This document shows positions 1-6,491 of a stretch of DNA of 6,633 nt, in pieces; positions within the stretch are counted from its first letter, which is position 1, and every line of letters begins with the position of its first letter. The stretch is from Candidatus Omnitrophica bacterium CG02_land_8_20_14_3_00__42_8 (lineage in GTDB: Bacteria > Omnitrophota > Gorgyraeia > Gorgyraeales > Gorgyraeaceae). The stretch spans positions 1-6,633 of the forward strand of contig PEUD01000136.1 of the NCBI GenBank assembly GCA_002780805.1, given 5' to 3'. Under the pieces are notes generated by a model. That model saw nothing but the letters and a program-made list of their open reading frames with translations. It was not told where the DNA came from and did not search any database. A program made the position numbers and the translations under genes.

Positions 1-194
1 AGTAGATACTTCCCTCTTTCAATGCGCAGAATCCTGCCCTTTCTTTTTAGATACACTAAAATCCTTGCCGCTTTATTTTTATCTTCAAAAACCTTTTGAA
101 CAAAAGCGGTCGTGATAAGCTTCTGTTTCTCAAACTCTACCCGTGAAATCAGATAGATTTCATCTTTTGATAGCCCTTTATACTTATTTTTCAT
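1..194 (-). CDS. AbiEi-like antitoxin/regulator, N-terminal winged-helix part (truncated by window edge)
   Basis: An open frame starts with ATG at 194-192 on the minus strand and runs off the left edge after 64 codons. The peptide begins MKNKYKGLSKDEIYLIS and continues with a basic helix pattern (NKAARILVYLKRKGRI) and then the wing-like RIERGKYL at residues 57-64. This layout (short start, LSKxE, helix, AARxLxxLxKKGxIxRIxRGxYL) is typical of the N-terminal winged-helix domain of AbiEi-family antitoxins, which in type IV toxin-antitoxin systems repress their own promoter and neutralise an AbiEii nucleotidyltransferase toxin. Only the DNA-binding part is visible, so it could equally be a stand-alone regulator of this fold. 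A toxin partner, if present, would lie beyond base 1. The gene has its own promoter (249-278) and is probably separate from the trehalose operon upstream. A weak purine-rich stretch (GGAAG) lies 13 nt before the ATG. Confidence 0.72.
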   Translation of the reverse strand, partial: MKNKYKGLSKDEIYLISRVEFEKQKLITTAFVQKVFEDKNKAARILVYLKRKGRILRIERGKYL

Positions 195-212
195 GTTGTA
201 TTATTATCTTCC

Positions 213-233
213 AAGTTACGATATTTGCAACTT
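213..233. promoter_or_regulatory. Imperfect inverted repeat, possible operator of the AbiEi-like gene
   Basis: Arms AAGTT (213-217) and AACTT (229-233) are exact inverted copies around an 11-nt centre, with two further symmetric pairs inside (C/G and A/T). It lies just downstream of the predicted -10 and upstream of the ATG at 194, where a self-repressor would be expected to bind. AbiEi proteins are known to bind inverted repeats in their own promoters; that this one does so is inference. Confidence 0.35.
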
Positions 234-248
234 CGCCTTACGAGATAC

Positions 249-278
249 AATATACTACTACGCCTATCCCATTGTCAA
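249..278 (-). promoter_or_regulatory. Sigma70-type promoter for the AbiEi-like gene
   Basis: On the minus strand a perfect -35 TTGACA (plus 273-278) is followed after 18 nt by TATATT (plus 249-254) as -10. A start near base 242 would give a leader of about 48 nt before the ATG at 194. This suggests the left-hand gene is transcribed independently of the operon that ends at 448. Confidence 0.6.
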
Positions 279-376
279 TAAAAAATAAGCTCAAACTGGA
301 AATAATATGCTCCGTATAAACTGTCACTACTTGTGAATTTCTGTTTGTCGTCGGTATCCTACCATAAAATCACTTT

Positions 377-398
377 TTTTGGCACACGTTTTGGCACA
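377..398. repeat. Short direct repeat TTTTGGCACA x2
   Basis: The 10-mer TTTTGGCACA occurs at 377-386 and again at 389-398, a period of 12 bases, in the non-coding stretch between the end of the TreT-like gene and the promoter of the AbiEi-like gene. Bases 195-447 otherwise hold only the promoter and inverted repeat listed separately. The one candidate terminator hairpin here (TCAG/CTGA, 405-420) has a 4-bp stem and is not convincing. The repeat could be a binding site, a recombination footprint or chance. Confidence 0.4.
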
Positions 399-447
399 AA
401 ACTATCAGAAAGCGGGCTGACTTTTAACTTTGTAATCTCCAACCCTC

Positions 448-1659
448 TTATAAATAAATTATATCTTCTCTATGATATAACGATAGAAACAATAGCATAT
501 ATTCTCTAATGTGACGCATGATTAAAAAATTATTCCTTATATGCTCCCTGCCGTTCTCTCCTAACTTTTTAGCGTATCCCGGATTAGCAAGGAACTGTTT
601 GATAGCAAAACTAGCGCCGTCTATGGAATGGCACAATAAGCCGGAATATTTATGTTTTATCTGCAGAGGGATACCTCCTACATTAGAAGCCACAACCGGT
701 TTTGCCTTCCATAGCGCTTCGGCAACAGTTAAGCCAAATCCTTCTTTCAAAGATTTCTGCACGATCACATCTGAAGCCCTCTGCAAGGCATTAACTACTA
801 TGTCATCCTGGGGCAGTAATAAAATATGTATATCTTTATCATGTCCTGATCTCGTTTTGACTTCTTCTAAAACATGTCCGCTTTCAGGGTCATCAGCCGC
901 ACTGCCTCCTGCTAAGATAAGCTGGCAATCAAAGTATTTTTTTACCTGCTTATACGCCTCAATAACTCCTACAGGATCTTTTAAACGGTCAAAACGGGAA
1001 ATCTGGGTAATGATCGGTTTATCCTTTTTAATGTTATATTTTCTCAATACCGAATCTATTATCTCCTGGGGCAATTCTCTATTTTTATCGCTTAAAGGAT
1101 CAATGGAAGGGGATATCAAAAACTGCCTTATAGGCAGTCTTTGTGAAAAACCGGGCGAGGAAAATACCGCGCTATCATAGTTAGTCATAAAATTCTCCAG
1201 GAATCCCCATACTCTCTGGTTAGGATTAGACACATCAATATGACAGCGCCAAATCCATTTATTGCCTGAGCGCTTTTTTATCAAAGCTATGGGCTGGGGG
1301 TCATGCACAAATACAATGTCTCCGTAAATATCCAAGGCTTCAATATTCTTCTGGCTGGTTTCCATGAATATATCAAAATCTTGCTGAGTTATTTCTTCCG
1401 GCCTTCCATGCAAAGCATTATGAATTTTTTTTGTTACCTCAAAGAATTGCTCTCCGCCCTTTATAACGTCCCATCGGGTATCTATTCCCAGCTCTTTCAA
1501 TAAAGGCACCATGCGGCTGAGTATCTCAGCGACTCCGCCTCCTACCGCTGTGGAATTAACCTGCTGGATAACCTTGCCTTTAAGTTTTTCAGCCAATAGT
1601 CTTAAATCATCTATAATTGGCTGCCCCACTATTGGTATATATTCTTCTATATTGGCCAT
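448..1659 (-). CDS. treT: TreT-type trehalose glycosyl-transferring synthase (GT4)
   Basis: A 403-residue GT-B glycosyltransferase. TreT reversibly joins NDP-glucose and free glucose into trehalose in the cytoplasm, without a phosphorylated intermediate. Recalled Thermococcus/Pyrococcus TreT sequences match in order: VNSTAVGGGVAEIL (34-47), HDPQP (119-123), WIWRCHIDVSNPN (135-147), PSIDPLS (184-190), ITQISRFDRLKDP (217-229), NALQRASDVIVQKS (290-303), EGFGLTVAEALWK (306-318) and GGIPLQI (328-334). The EX7E nucleotide-sugar motif is E306/E314 and the basic pair expected near the donor phosphates is R222/K227. Length is close to the roughly 410 residues of archaeal TreT, so the gene looks complete. 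The ATG lies 2 nt after the stop of the upstream gene with no strong Shine-Dalgarno, suggesting reinitiation. The donor (UDP-, ADP- or GDP-glucose) and preferred direction cannot be read from sequence. As last gene of an operon already encoding OtsA and OtsB it gives a second trehalose route, or a recycling one. Confidence 0.9.
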   Translation of the reverse strand: MANIEEYIPIVGQPIIDDLRLLAEKLKGKVIQQVNSTAVGGGVAEILSRMVPLLKELGIDTRWDVIKGGEQFFEVTKKIHNALHGRPEEITQQDFDIFMETSQKNIEALDIYGDIVFVHDPQPIALIKKRSGNKWIWRCHIDVSNPNQRVWGFLENFMTNYDSAVFSSPGFSQRLPIRQFLISPSIDPLSDKNRELPQEIIDSVLRKYNIKKDKPIITQISRFDRLKDPVGVIEAYKQVKKYFDCQLILAGGSAADDPESGHVLEEVKTRSGHDKDIHILLLPQDDIVVNALQRASDVIVQKSLKEGFGLTVAEALWKAKPVVASNVGGIPLQIKHKYSGLLCHSIDGASFAIKQFLANPGYAKKLGENGREHIRNNFLIMRHIREYMLLFLSLYHREDIIYL

Positions 1660-1661
1660 TG

Positions 1662-2333
1662 TTAATCTCGCAATTTCTGCTCTACTATTTTAATGATTGT
1701 TTTTCTTAGATCTTCCAGGGTATAAGTATAAGGATCAAGCCTTGAAATCTTATCTGACAATTCTTTATCTCCGATAGACGTTTCTATCCAGTTTGAAAAA
1801 TCATTTGTCTTTTTTTCCAGCCTTAAACGCGACTCAAAGATATGAAAATATATGGAGTCTATAGTTATATTTTTAACTACATCTGCAAATTCTCTCAAAT
1901 CATAAGCAATATAATTTGTCGGCAGTACAAAGCTAACTGACTTTATAAAATGAAATTCCCCGTCTTCTACGGCAAACTTCAATTTAGATGACAGATTATT
2001 TTTCAGATAATTTTCGATTGTCGCGGCTATTTTATCCCTGAGCAAGCGGATCGTGGAAAACTGGACCGTATCAATGCTGGCCAATCTCTCCCCAAGCTCC
2101 TCCTCTCCCAGCACCTTGCTCACCCAATAAGCAAAATCATTAGGCGGCTCAGGAGATAAATACTGGTGTTGCTGCAGGAATTTATGTGTATGATGATAGA
2201 TACACGACCCGGGCACCTGTTTTACTAAGCTCAATAACTGGCTTAAATTCGACGCCCTAAGGCCTGTCAATTCCGATAGATGCAGTCTTGTATAGAACCT
2301 GAATGGCTCTATGGCTTTAATTAATTCCGGCAT
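1662..2333 (-). CDS. DUF5752-like protein with two tandem ~100-residue repeats
   Basis: A 223-residue soluble protein with no signal peptide or membrane segment. It resembles the DUF5752 family, which from memory tends to sit beside trehalose/GT4 glycosyltransferase genes; its function is unknown to me. It is an internal duplication: unit 1 (about 11-110) and unit 2 (about 127-221) share the same order of motifs, FxF near the start, IYHH (45-48) versus IYFH (161-164), NDFAYW (65-70) versus NDFSNW (177-182), then a G-[ED]-x-E-L helix, an I/LD pair (88/200) and an LRxxI helix. The conserved His, Asp and Trp in both units could be a binding surface or a site formed between repeats. The gene starts inside the end of otsB (13-nt overlap) and ends 2 nt before treT, so it is probably made in fixed ratio with both. 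A role as regulator or scaffold of trehalose enzymes is inference from position only. Confidence 0.75.
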   Translation of the reverse strand: MPELIKAIEPFRFYTRLHLSELTGLRASNLSQLLSLVKQVPGSCIYHHTHKFLQQHQYLSPEPPNDFAYWVSKVLGEEELGERLASIDTVQFSTIRLLRDKIAATIENYLKNNLSSKLKFAVEDGEFHFIKSVSFVLPTNYIAYDLREFADVVKNITIDSIYFHIFESRLRLEKKTNDFSNWIETSIGDKELSDKISRLDPYTYTLEDLRKTIIKIVEQKLRD

Positions 2334-3136
2334 ATACGTTCACCCGTTTTAATTTTTAATATCTGCCCCAGAAACTCAGTTACCTCCTGAGTATTCTTTA
2401 GATAATATCTCGCATGAGAGCTTTTGGAACCGCCTACAAACACAGTCAGGCTCATGGTCTTCAGCGCCCTGAACGCGTCCTCATCAGTCATGTCATCACC
2501 GATGTAGATAGGAAGACATGGTTCTTTGCCAAGGACAAATTTTAGCCCGGCAAGAAGCCATAATACAATCTTACCTTTATCCCATTCTAAAGGCGGCCTT
2601 ATCTCCAGCACTTTCTTACCGGGCCTTATTTTGATTTTATTGCTTATAATATAATGAGCTACTGCCTCATGAAAAATTGTTTTTACAGGCTGCACGTCTT
2701 TTATATCAACAAGGCGATAATGAACGCTCAACGTAAGGCCTTTATCTTCTATAATCACCCCTTTAATTTTTGACAGCTTCTTTTTTAAAATACTTTTGAT
2801 CTTTCTGAGCGTTGCCCTGTACCTTATTGAAACATGGGCCTTAAATCTAATCTTTGGGCCTTCTATTTCCAGGCCATGATTGCCGGCATAAATTATTCCT
2901 TCTAAACCTATTTTATTTTTTATATCTTTCAAGGCCCTGCCGCTTATAATAGCCATTCTGCAATGTGGGATTTTTGATAAACTTCTAATAACCTCTTTGG
3001 TCTTTCTGGAAATAACAGCCTTATCTGGATTTTGAACTATTGGTGTCAATGTGCCGTCGTAGTCTAAAAAAAGAAAAATAAATTTATTTTTTAATACATC
3101 CTTTAGCTTATTCAATTGAAAAAATAAATGTTCCAT
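2321..3136 (-). CDS. otsB: Trehalose-6-phosphate phosphatase (HAD superfamily)
   Basis: A 271-residue cytoplasmic HAD phosphatase that removes phosphate from trehalose-6-phosphate, the second step of the OtsA-OtsB route. Visible motifs: motif I FLDYDGTLTPI (23-33) with nucleophile D25 and acid/base D27; motif II ISGR (64-67); the OtsB-typical GNHGLE (85-90); basic motif III K187 in EWDKG (184-188); and motif IV GDDMTDEDAF (213-222) with Mg-binding D214/D215 and D218. The segment between motif II and III (about 95-175) is the C2-type cap domain. Length is normal for bacterial OtsB. The ATG at 3136 lies 18 nt after the otsA stop with AGAGG 4 nt upstream, a rather short spacing. The last 13 nt overlap the next gene. 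OtsA and OtsB here are separate, adjacent proteins, not a fusion. All key residues are present, so it should be active. Confidence 0.95.
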   Translation of the reverse strand: MEHLFFQLNKLKDVLKNKFIFLFLDYDGTLTPIVQNPDKAVISRKTKEVIRSLSKIPHCRMAIISGRALKDIKNKIGLEGIIYAGNHGLEIEGPKIRFKAHVSIRYRATLRKIKSILKKKLSKIKGVIIEDKGLTLSVHYRLVDIKDVQPVKTIFHEAVAHYIISNKIKIRPGKKVLEIRPPLEWDKGKIVLWLLAGLKFVLGKEPCLPIYIGDDMTDEDAFRALKTMSLTVFVGGSKSSHARYYLKNTQEVTEFLGQILKIKTGERICRN

Positions 3137-3148
3137 AATGCCTCTGTG

Positions 3149-3164
3149 AAAGGCTTACGCCTTT
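3149..3164 (-). other. Small perfect hairpin over the otsA stop codon
   Basis: On the minus strand AAAGGC-GTAA-GCCTTT forms a 6-bp perfect stem with a GNRA-type GUAA tetraloop. The otsA stop codon TAA (3157-3155) lies in the loop, and the otsB Shine-Dalgarno-like AGAGG begins 3 nt after the stem. It is not followed by a U tract on this strand, so it is not a terminator for the operon. It could tune otsB initiation or stabilise the intercistronic RNA. Confidence 0.4.
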
Positions 3165-5389
3165 TTTAAGGATGTTAGCTCCGTAATGATATTCCCTGCC
3201 CAGCGGTACACATTATTCTTCTTGACTATGGCGCGCATTTTTTCCATATGCCTCTTTTTTTCTTCGGCAGGCATTTCTATCGCAAATTTAATAGCGTCCG
3301 CAAAATCTTCTATTGAATAAGGATTGATCTGTACGCTATCTGTTAATTCCCTGGCAGCCCCTGTAAAACGGCTTAATAACAATACGCCGCTCAGGTCTTT
3401 TTTTGATATTACATATTCCTTTGCCACAAGATTCATTCCGTCATGCAGGGAACTGACAATACACATATCAGCCAGCAGATAATAAGGCTTTATCTCTTCC
3501 GGAGAAAACTGTTTTTTTAGATACACCATCGGCTTCCACTCTCCGGCTGAATACTTCCAGTTCTTTTTCTCAACAAGTTCGTCTATCTCTCCCATTAAAT
3601 CATGATAACGCTTTATATGTGTACGGCTTGGAGCCGCCAACTGTATAAAAACAAATTTGTTTTTATACTCAGGATACTTTTCCAGGAATCTGTCAATGGC
3701 CTGTATACGTTCTATAATACCCTTTGTATAATCTATTCTATCCACGCCAATTGCTATTATTTTACCTTCCAGATTGAACTCCTTCCGGATTTTCTCAATT
3801 TCATCATTATCAGATTTCGGATCTATGACATCAGAATAATCGTCAACGCTTATAGGAAAGGCCTTTATAAATGTTTCATTTCCGCCGCGCACTATACTGA
3901 ACTTTTCAGTATCAACTCTTGATTCGAGCAGTCTATTGGCTGTTTCTAAAAAATTATTGCAATGATATTGGACATGAAAACCAATTAAATCGCATGCCAG
4001 CATGCCGCTCAAAATCTCAACCTGGTAAGGGCATATTGAAAATGATTCCGGATTAGGCCATGGGATATGCCAGAATAAAGCGATAGTCACATCAGGCCTT
4101 TTTTCTTTTATCATCCCTGGAAGCAGAGTAAAATGATAATCCTGAATAAATAGAAAAGATGGTTTTTTAGGAAGTTCTTCTAATATGCTGTCTGCAAATT
4201 TTTGATTAACCTTTTTATACATCTGCCAGTCTGATTCCCTGAAGACAGGCCTGGCATGGGTTATATGGCATAAAGGCCACAGCCCTTCGTTGGCAAAACC
4301 ATAATAGTAACCTTCTTCTTCATTTTTAGAAAGCCATATGCGTTTTAAGATATACTTATTATTCTCAGGCGGAACCCCTACTTTATTTCTGGAGTTCACA
4401 AATTTTCTATCCGCATTACCGCTGCCATGGGCAATCCAGGTCCCTCCGCAGGCCCGCATAACAGGATCTATCGCTGTTACAACGCCGCTGGCCGGCCTGA
4501 CACATCTGGATACGGCCGTAATTTCTTCTATAATATGCATATATGGTTCCCGGTTTGAGACTACAAAGAGTGAATTTTCACCAAGTTTAGCATGAACAAG
4601 ATCCCTCAGTTTTGCTTCTGTCCACAATTCTTCTTTCTGTATACGTTCAGAGGCCTTATTATAAACTATATTTCTAGCCACTCTCAGGCCTAAGGCAACC
4701 TGTTCAACCTCACTGATAAGCTTTCCAAATTCGCCTTTTTCTTCAAAAGGGCGTAATTTATCGATTTCGCCCGTCTGAAAATGTGTAAACCACTGCGTAA
4801 GCCTGCGCACAGGAAGGATAAAAATCTGCCTTTGAATCAAAAGGGTTATTATTACGATTAATACCAATAGCACAATGAGCGATGCGCTTATGCGCTTCCA
4901 AAGTTGAGTTAATATAGTAAATACATACGATGTGTCATAAATAATTTCTGTGGCGCCTATTACATCCCCATTATCATCTGTTACAGGTAAAATATAACTA
5001 TATACTGAATATTCCCTGAATTTTTCAAGGGCCCCGCGCGAAGATCTGCTGGCTAATATATCGTTAAGATAAGGCTTATCTTTATCCCGCCAATCAGAAA
5101 TGCGTTCCGTAATTGCCAATATCTTGCCATCTTTATCATAGATAACGCATCCCTGCAGCTTTTCTTTTTTCTGAAAGATTTCTACCAGGCGATTTGCCAC
5201 TTTCAGGTCATTATCCAGAAAAATGTGTCTTACGGATAACTCCATACTTTCGCTGACAGCCATGGCTTTTTTCTTCAGATCGTCCATCAACCTTTCTTCT
5301 TCTAAACGAGCTTGCATTATTCCGAAACCAGCAAAAACCGCAGTAACTATAAATAAAATCGGCAGGATAAATAAAAGTATTCTTTTCAT
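3155..5389 (-). CDS. otsA: Membrane-bound trehalose-6-phosphate synthase with N-terminal sensor and HAMP domain (GT20)
   Basis: A 744-residue protein made of a receptor half and an enzyme half. TM1 is 3-25; an extracytoplasmic single-Cache/PAS-like domain spans about 28-165 (CVIYDKDGKILAI at 81-93, then a YSYILPV strand and DVIGATEIIYD at 142-152); TM2 is 167-187; a HAMP-like segment about 188-240 has P193, L197 and EFG (220-222); a charged linker follows to about 268. The GT20 domain (272-744) transfers glucose from NDP-glucose to glucose-6-phosphate. Residues equivalent to E. coli OtsA are present: SNR (R280), GGTW (W318), NEGLWP (W371), QDYH (D417), HIPWPNPE (H441), DRIDYTKG (R551, K556) and HDGMNLVAKE (D650, E658). 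The nucleotide-binding GGL of E. coli is replaced by SGVV (301-304), placing it in a variant GT20 clade. E. coli OtsA is about 474 residues, so roughly 270 are extra. The ATG overlaps the mscS stop (ATGA) with GAGGGG 5 nt upstream, so the membrane half is genuinely part of the protein. Acceptor specificity is inferred from the adjacent otsB. Confidence 0.92.
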   Translation of the reverse strand: MKRILLFILPILFIVTAVFAGFGIMQARLEEERLMDDLKKKAMAVSESMELSVRHIFLDNDLKVANRLVEIFQKKEKLQGCVIYDKDGKILAITERISDWRDKDKPYLNDILASRSSRGALEKFREYSVYSYILPVTDDNGDVIGATEIIYDTSYVFTILTQLWKRISASLIVLLVLIVIITLLIQRQIFILPVRRLTQWFTHFQTGEIDKLRPFEEKGEFGKLISEVEQVALGLRVARNIVYNKASERIQKEELWTEAKLRDLVHAKLGENSLFVVSNREPYMHIIEEITAVSRCVRPASGVVTAIDPVMRACGGTWIAHGSGNADRKFVNSRNKVGVPPENNKYILKRIWLSKNEEEGYYYGFANEGLWPLCHITHARPVFRESDWQMYKKVNQKFADSILEELPKKPSFLFIQDYHFTLLPGMIKEKRPDVTIALFWHIPWPNPESFSICPYQVEILSGMLACDLIGFHVQYHCNNFLETANRLLESRVDTEKFSIVRGGNETFIKAFPISVDDYSDVIDPKSDNDEIEKIRKEFNLEGKIIAIGVDRIDYTKGIIERIQAIDRFLEKYPEYKNKFVFIQLAAPSRTHIKRYHDLMGEIDELVEKKNWKYSAGEWKPMVYLKKQFSPEEIKPYYLLADMCIVSSLHDGMNLVAKEYVISKKDLSGVLLLSRFTGAARELTDSVQINPYSIEDFADAIKFAIEMPAEEKKRHMEKMRAIVKKNNVYRWAGNIITELTSLKKA

Positions 5390-6432
5390 AGTGTCCCCTC
5401 TTTTCCTTGAATCTGTTCATAATGTATCGTCCTGATAGGATATGGTATAATAATATTTTCCTTTTTATACCTTTCATGCAGCCGCTTGATGAATTCATGT
5501 TTAATCAAATATTGGTCTGCAAATTCTTTTGCCCTCAATATTACAGTAAAACCTATGCTTGAATCTCCAAAAGTGTTATAGCGAATAAACGGTTCAAATC
5601 CAGGCACACCGCCCGGGACTGTTTTCATGATTTTCCTGGCCGTTTCACAGGTAATCTTCTCCACTTTTTTAAGGTCACTATCATAATGACCCCCGAGATT
5701 TACCAATACCGCCATTTCCTTATCCGGAAGATAATAGTTAGTAACAATCGCCTTTGTCAGTTTTTCATTCGGGATAAGCGCTACATTATTAGGCAGCATT
5801 TTAATCTTTGTAGTACGCCAGTTTATATCAATCACATAGCCTTCCTCGCCTGAGTCCAGCTTTATATAGTCGCCTATTTTAATCTGCCTGGCTACTGTTA
5901 TATGAAAACCGGAAAAAAGATTAGTAAGCGTCTCTTGCAAAGCCAGCGCAACTGCCAGGCCGCCAATGCCCAGAGTAGCAAGGATAGGCGCTATAGAAAT
6001 ACCCATACTGTTTAAGATTACCAAGATGCCTATTCCGAAAACAACAACACGGCTTATATTCTGAGTAAGAGAATTGACAGGCAATGCTGATTCTACCTTG
6101 CTAGAATAGGCCTTTATCATCTGACAGGCAATGTTGGCCAGAACAAGCGTTACTGAAAAAATACCAAGCACCAAAAGGCCTTTATCGATAAGATAGACTA
6201 TGTTTTCAGGAAATTTTGTAACTTCAAGCGCCAGATAAAGCCCGAGCATCAAAAACCATACAATAAACGGCCCTTTTATAGCGGTTATGACAATATCGTC
6301 TACTTGAGTCTTGGTATGCTCCGCCCATTTAGCAAGGCGCAAGAAGATAATCTTTCTTATTATGTATCCAAATATGATTGTTATTAAAAAAATCGCTAAA
6401 GGCATTACCGCTTCTTTAAATAAGTTCACCAT
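5386..6432 (-). CDS. mscS: MscS-family small-conductance mechanosensitive channel
   Basis: A 348-residue inner-membrane channel expected to open under membrane tension and let solutes out during hypo-osmotic shock. Hydrophobic segments lie at about 8-29, 54-71, 83-105 and 127-142, followed by the pore helix 144-178 containing the family's small-residue stretch GIGGLAVALALQETL (155-169). The beta domain follows (IKIGDYIKL at 185-192, then GYVIDINWRTTKI and ALIPNEKL at 218-225), and the C-terminal alpha/beta domain ends with IPYPIRTIHY (329-338), the usual MscS ending. It is longer than E. coli MscS (286 residues) because of extra N-terminal membrane segments, more like YnaI-type members, so the exact subtype is uncertain. 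AAGGAG lies 8 nt before the ATG at 6432 and fixes the start. It is first in the operon, its stop overlaps otsA by 4 nt, and its leader holds a terminator-like switch. Confidence 0.93.
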   Translation of the reverse strand: MVNLFKEAVMPLAIFLITIIFGYIIRKIIFLRLAKWAEHTKTQVDDIVITAIKGPFIVWFLMLGLYLALEVTKFPENIVYLIDKGLLVLGIFSVTLVLANIACQMIKAYSSKVESALPVNSLTQNISRVVVFGIGILVILNSMGISIAPILATLGIGGLAVALALQETLTNLFSGFHITVARQIKIGDYIKLDSGEEGYVIDINWRTTKIKMLPNNVALIPNEKLTKAIVTNYYLPDKEMAVLVNLGGHYDSDLKKVEKITCETARKIMKTVPGGVPGFEPFIRYNTFGDSSIGFTVILRAKEFADQYLIKHEFIKRLHERYKKENIIIPYPIRTIHYEQIQGKEGTL

Positions 6433-6452
6433 ATTTTTTTCTCCTTATAGTT

Positions 6453-6491
6453 AAAAAGCCGCCATCCTGTGAATTAAAACAGGATAGCGGC
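6453..6491 (-). terminator. Terminator-like hairpin in the mscS leader (possible attenuator)
   Basis: On the minus strand GCCGCTATCCTGT (plus 6491-6479) pairs with ACAGGATGGCGGC (plus 6470-6458) over 13 bp with an 8-nt loop, followed directly by TTTTT (plus 6457-6453). The one non-Watson-Crick position is U-G in minus-strand RNA but C-A in plus-strand RNA, which argues that the minus-strand transcript is the functional one. It lies between the predicted promoter and the mscS Shine-Dalgarno (6446-6441), so full operon expression would need read-through or antitermination. Alternatively it ends a short RNA or an upstream transcript. Confidence 0.7.

Noticed and set aside
300..447. Rho-independent terminator after treT
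   Set aside because: Only 4-5 bp stems such as GTCAG/CTGAT with a poor U tract were found; not enough to call a terminator.
518..1180. 220-codon open frame on the plus strand
   Set aside because: Lies wholly antisense to the strongly conserved TreT-like gene and has no recognisable domain; it mirrors codon bias of the real gene.
1303..1693. Two short plus-strand frames (66 and 60 codons) over treT and the end of the DUF5752-like gene
   Set aside because: Antisense to real genes, no Shine-Dalgarno and no recognisable product.
3149..3166. Hairpin AAAGGCTTACGCCTTTTTT read as a plus-strand terminator
   Set aside because: No plus-strand gene precedes it and the stem is only 6 bp; it lies at an operon junction on the minus strand.
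3602..3922. 106-codon plus-strand frame inside otsA
   Set aside because: Antisense shadow rich in Tyr/Phe/Ile as expected from the complement of the real coding frame.
4338..4595. 85-codon plus-strand frame inside otsA
   Set aside because: Antisense to the most conserved part of the GT20 domain; no start signal or homology recognised.
5211..5498. 95-codon minus-strand frame over the mscS/otsA junction
   Set aside because: It is out of frame with both mscS and otsA, whose own frames are intact and conserved here; no domain and an implausible composition.
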